Source: Thermoplasmatales archaeon (GTDB lineage: Archaea; Thermoplasmatota; E2; DHVEG-1). Taken from it: a stretch of DNA of 37,298 nucleotides. The translations under genes were made by a program, and so were the position numbers. Below the pieces are notes generated by a model. The model did no database searches. It was not told the DNA's origin and saw only the letters and a program-made list of their open reading frames with translations. The number at the start of each line of letters is the position of its first letter. The stretch's first letter is position 1. The stretch covers positions 1 through 37,298 of the forward strand of contig DAOVGR010000001.1 in the NCBI GenBank assembly GCA_030672305.1, in the 5' to 3' direction. Of the stretch, positions 35,918 to 37,298 are shown one piece after another.

Positions 35918-37186
35918 TTATTTGATTAATCCCAGCAGTTTTTCCAGCATTGGAAAACGTTCCAGAAACCATAGATATGATACTCTGTTTCTTGGTATAG
36001 TTACTTCCAATGTAGCAATGTCGCTTTGTTCATCATATACGTCTCTTGCCCAGCAGGAAATCGTATAAGTCCCCTTATCAGTCCAAATATATGACAATGT
36101 TATCTCTTCACCTGAAGGATATGGTCCATAAATGTATATGATTTCCTTATCACCCCAACATAGGTGATACCAAATATCATCACCATCAGGATCTGAAGCA
36201 TTAAAAGTATAATCATAGGAAACGTCTGCTTTACAACTTGTCGGACCATCTATAGTTGGAGTATCTGGTGGATTGTTCCCAAGTGTTAGTATTGTAATTA
36301 AGATAGGATTCGACCAGGGGGTTTCATACCCATGAATATCCATAGCTTTCCATCTTAACTCATATTCCCCTGGATAACTAAATGATTTATCTGCAATTCC
36401 TGTTACCCAATCACTATATGTTCCATCTCCCCAATCAAACAAATATTTTCCGAAATCCTCCAAATAAATTGTGAACTTATATGTTAAATCAACATATCCT
36501 ATAGATGGATGAAGAAATTTGAAATCAGGTGAGACTGTCAAACTATAGACTGCCTCTTGACTTTCACCATCCAAATCCCGTGCTTTTAATTTGATTAGGG
36601 ATGTCCCATCAGGCCATACATGTGAAAGTGATACAATTTCTCCAGATTCATATGGACCCACCCATTCCCCTGTCCCGTCACCCCAGTCAATATAAAGCCA
36701 AATGACGTCTTCATCAGGATCAACAATTAAAATATAGAACGTTGTAAAATCTTCAGTCCACATAAGTGGTGGTAAGGGTGGAGAATTTCCTCTTGTTGTA
36801 AAACTCCAGATAGGACCAGGAGTTGATGCACCATGCTCATCAGTGGATACAACTTTCCAGTAGTAAGTTGTATTGGATTCCATTGCAGAAGAACAGTAGA
36901 TAGCTATAGACGAATTAGAAATAACCTTATGGGGAGGAGTTGTGTTTCCAAAATATATATCATACGTGACAAGGTCGCCATCAGGGTCACCCCCTGTACA
37001 CCTTACACAACTATTCCAGTGAACATTAGTAGCTCCATCAGGTGGAATAGGATTACTTGGCTCATATGGAGGATTGTTAGATTTATAGATAAAAGATGCC
37101 TTACTAATACTACCAGTTAGTGGAGTAATACTCATTCCCAGAAACAGGATTGTTATTCCAACAACTGTTAGGATGTTCTTATGCAT
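35918..37186 (-). CDS. Secreted FnIII-like / PKD protein with RFP-type tail
   Basis: A 422-residue secreted protein on the opposite strand to the main cluster but clearly of the same family. The leader (ILTVVGITILFLGMSITP, about 5-22) is followed by an FnIII-like repeat (about 38-133) of the type found in the 21.4-kb Kelch protein ('YYWKVVSTDEHGASTPGPIWSFTT'). Three PKD-type domains follow (about 135-218, 219-305, 308-400), then I-P-R-N-R-V and the tail W-F-L-E-R-F-P-M-L-E-K-L-L-G-L-I. The frame runs back to 37234, but the ATG at 37184-37186 has AGGGA 8-12 nt upstream and puts the leader at the N-terminus. Upstream, 10 nt away, is the end of another membrane protein on the same strand. Confidence 0.88.
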   Translation of the reverse strand: MHKNILTVVGITILFLGMSITPLTGSISKASFIYKSNNPPYEPSNPIPPDGATNVHWNSCVRCTGGDPDGDLVTYDIYFGNTTPPHKVISNSSIAIYCSSAMESNTTYYWKVVSTDEHGASTPGPIWSFTTRGNSPPLPPLMWTEDFTTFYILIVDPDEDVIWLYIDWGDGTGEWVGPYESGEIVSLSHVWPDGTSLIKLKARDLDGESQEAVYSLTVSPDFKFLHPSIGYVDLTYKFTIYLEDFGKYLFDWGDGTYSDWVTGIADKSFSYPGEYELRWKAMDIHGYETPWSNPILITILTLGNNPPDTPTIDGPTSCKADVSYDYTFNASDPDGDDIWYHLCWGDKEIIYIYGPYPSGEEITLSYIWTDKGTYTISCWARDVYDEQSDIATLEVTIPRNRVSYLWFLERFPMLEKLLGLIK

Positions 37187-37196
37187 ATTTATTCCC

Positions 37197-37298
37197 TTAA
37201 CTATAAGGATAAAAATCATAACAATCAAATACACCGAAATATGCTATGAGTGGAATCATAGCAAATATTACTATTGGAATTGAGATTATTTTACTAAT
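37197..37298 (-). CDS. Partial membrane protein, C-terminal end only
   Basis: A reading frame open at the right edge of the window gives 33 residues ending in TAA (37197-37199). It is very hydrophobic (I-P-I-V-I-F-A-M-I-P-L-I-A-Y-F-G-V-F-D). The 'L-x-A-Y-x-G-x-F-D' end matches the C-terminus of the 20544-21266 protein (L-M-A-Y-I-G-C-F-D). It is therefore probably the end of a paralogue, and would stand in the same relation to the tailed PKD gene that follows it. It is too short for certainty. Confidence 0.5.
   Translation of the reverse strand: MSKIISIPIVIFAMIPLIAYFGVFDCYDFYPYS

Overview
The window looks like a piece of an AT-rich archaeal chromosome, most likely from an uncultured Thermoplasmatota / sediment-type Euryarchaeota lineage. 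The archaeal assignment rests on several independent markers: a translation block with aIF1A, a RIO1-type kinase and a Dim2/Pno1-like KH protein; an archaeal SRP54; a CTP-dependent riboflavin kinase with a fused N-terminal helix-turn-helix; a NOG1-type GTPase; and a tRNA-Asn gene whose anticodon loop is interrupted by a 25-nt intron with a textbook bulge-helix-bulge. The finer placement is inference from gene content and was not tested by phylogeny.

Region 1 (1-16.0 kb) is mostly housekeeping. It starts with the end of a PrsW-type membrane protease and three small membrane proteins carrying zinc ribbons. A leftward run follows: helix-turn-helix protein, ribK, polX, ligA and a DUF6485-like Cys-rich protein. 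polX and ligA overlap by 4 nt and together look like a bacterial-style gap-filling and nick-sealing repair pair. Next come a NOG1-like GTPase, a 1417-residue secreted PQQ-propeller protein with a C-terminal membrane anchor, a glycerate 2-kinase, SRP54 and a CBS-pair protein.

Region 2 (16.2-20.3 kb) holds a secreted metalloprotease-like protein with calcium-binding repeats, an HD-like protein with an altered HD signature, the aIF1A-RIO1-KH block and the intron-bearing tRNA-Asn.

Region 3 (20.4-32.4 kb, resuming at 35.9-37.3 kb) is the distinctive part. It is a cluster of secreted proteins built from different N-terminal business ends (Kelch, PQQ propellers, a cohesin-like or unknown domain, a CARDB/NEW3-like region, a subtilisin protease, FnIII-like repeats), followed by PKD-type domains and then one shared 16-20 residue C-terminal tail with the core F-L-E-R-F-P-[MIL]-L-x-[RK]-L-L. 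Seven proteins carry it. They also share a hydrophobic leader type, a strong GGGAGGAA-type ribosome site and, for several transcription units, a near-identical TATA region. The tail is too short and polar to be a standard membrane anchor and is not PGF-CTERM-like, so it is the best candidate here for an undescribed sorting or attachment system. One member is broken by a single extra G.

Region 4 (about 32.4-35.8 kb) interrupts that cluster. It contains short iteron-like repeats, inverted repeats, an 880-nt stretch without convincing genes, a terminator-like hairpin, an orphan tRNA 3' fragment and four tightly packed genes that are locally richer in G+C and virus- or plasmid-like in style. It is probably a decayed integrated element inserted into the secreted-protein cluster.
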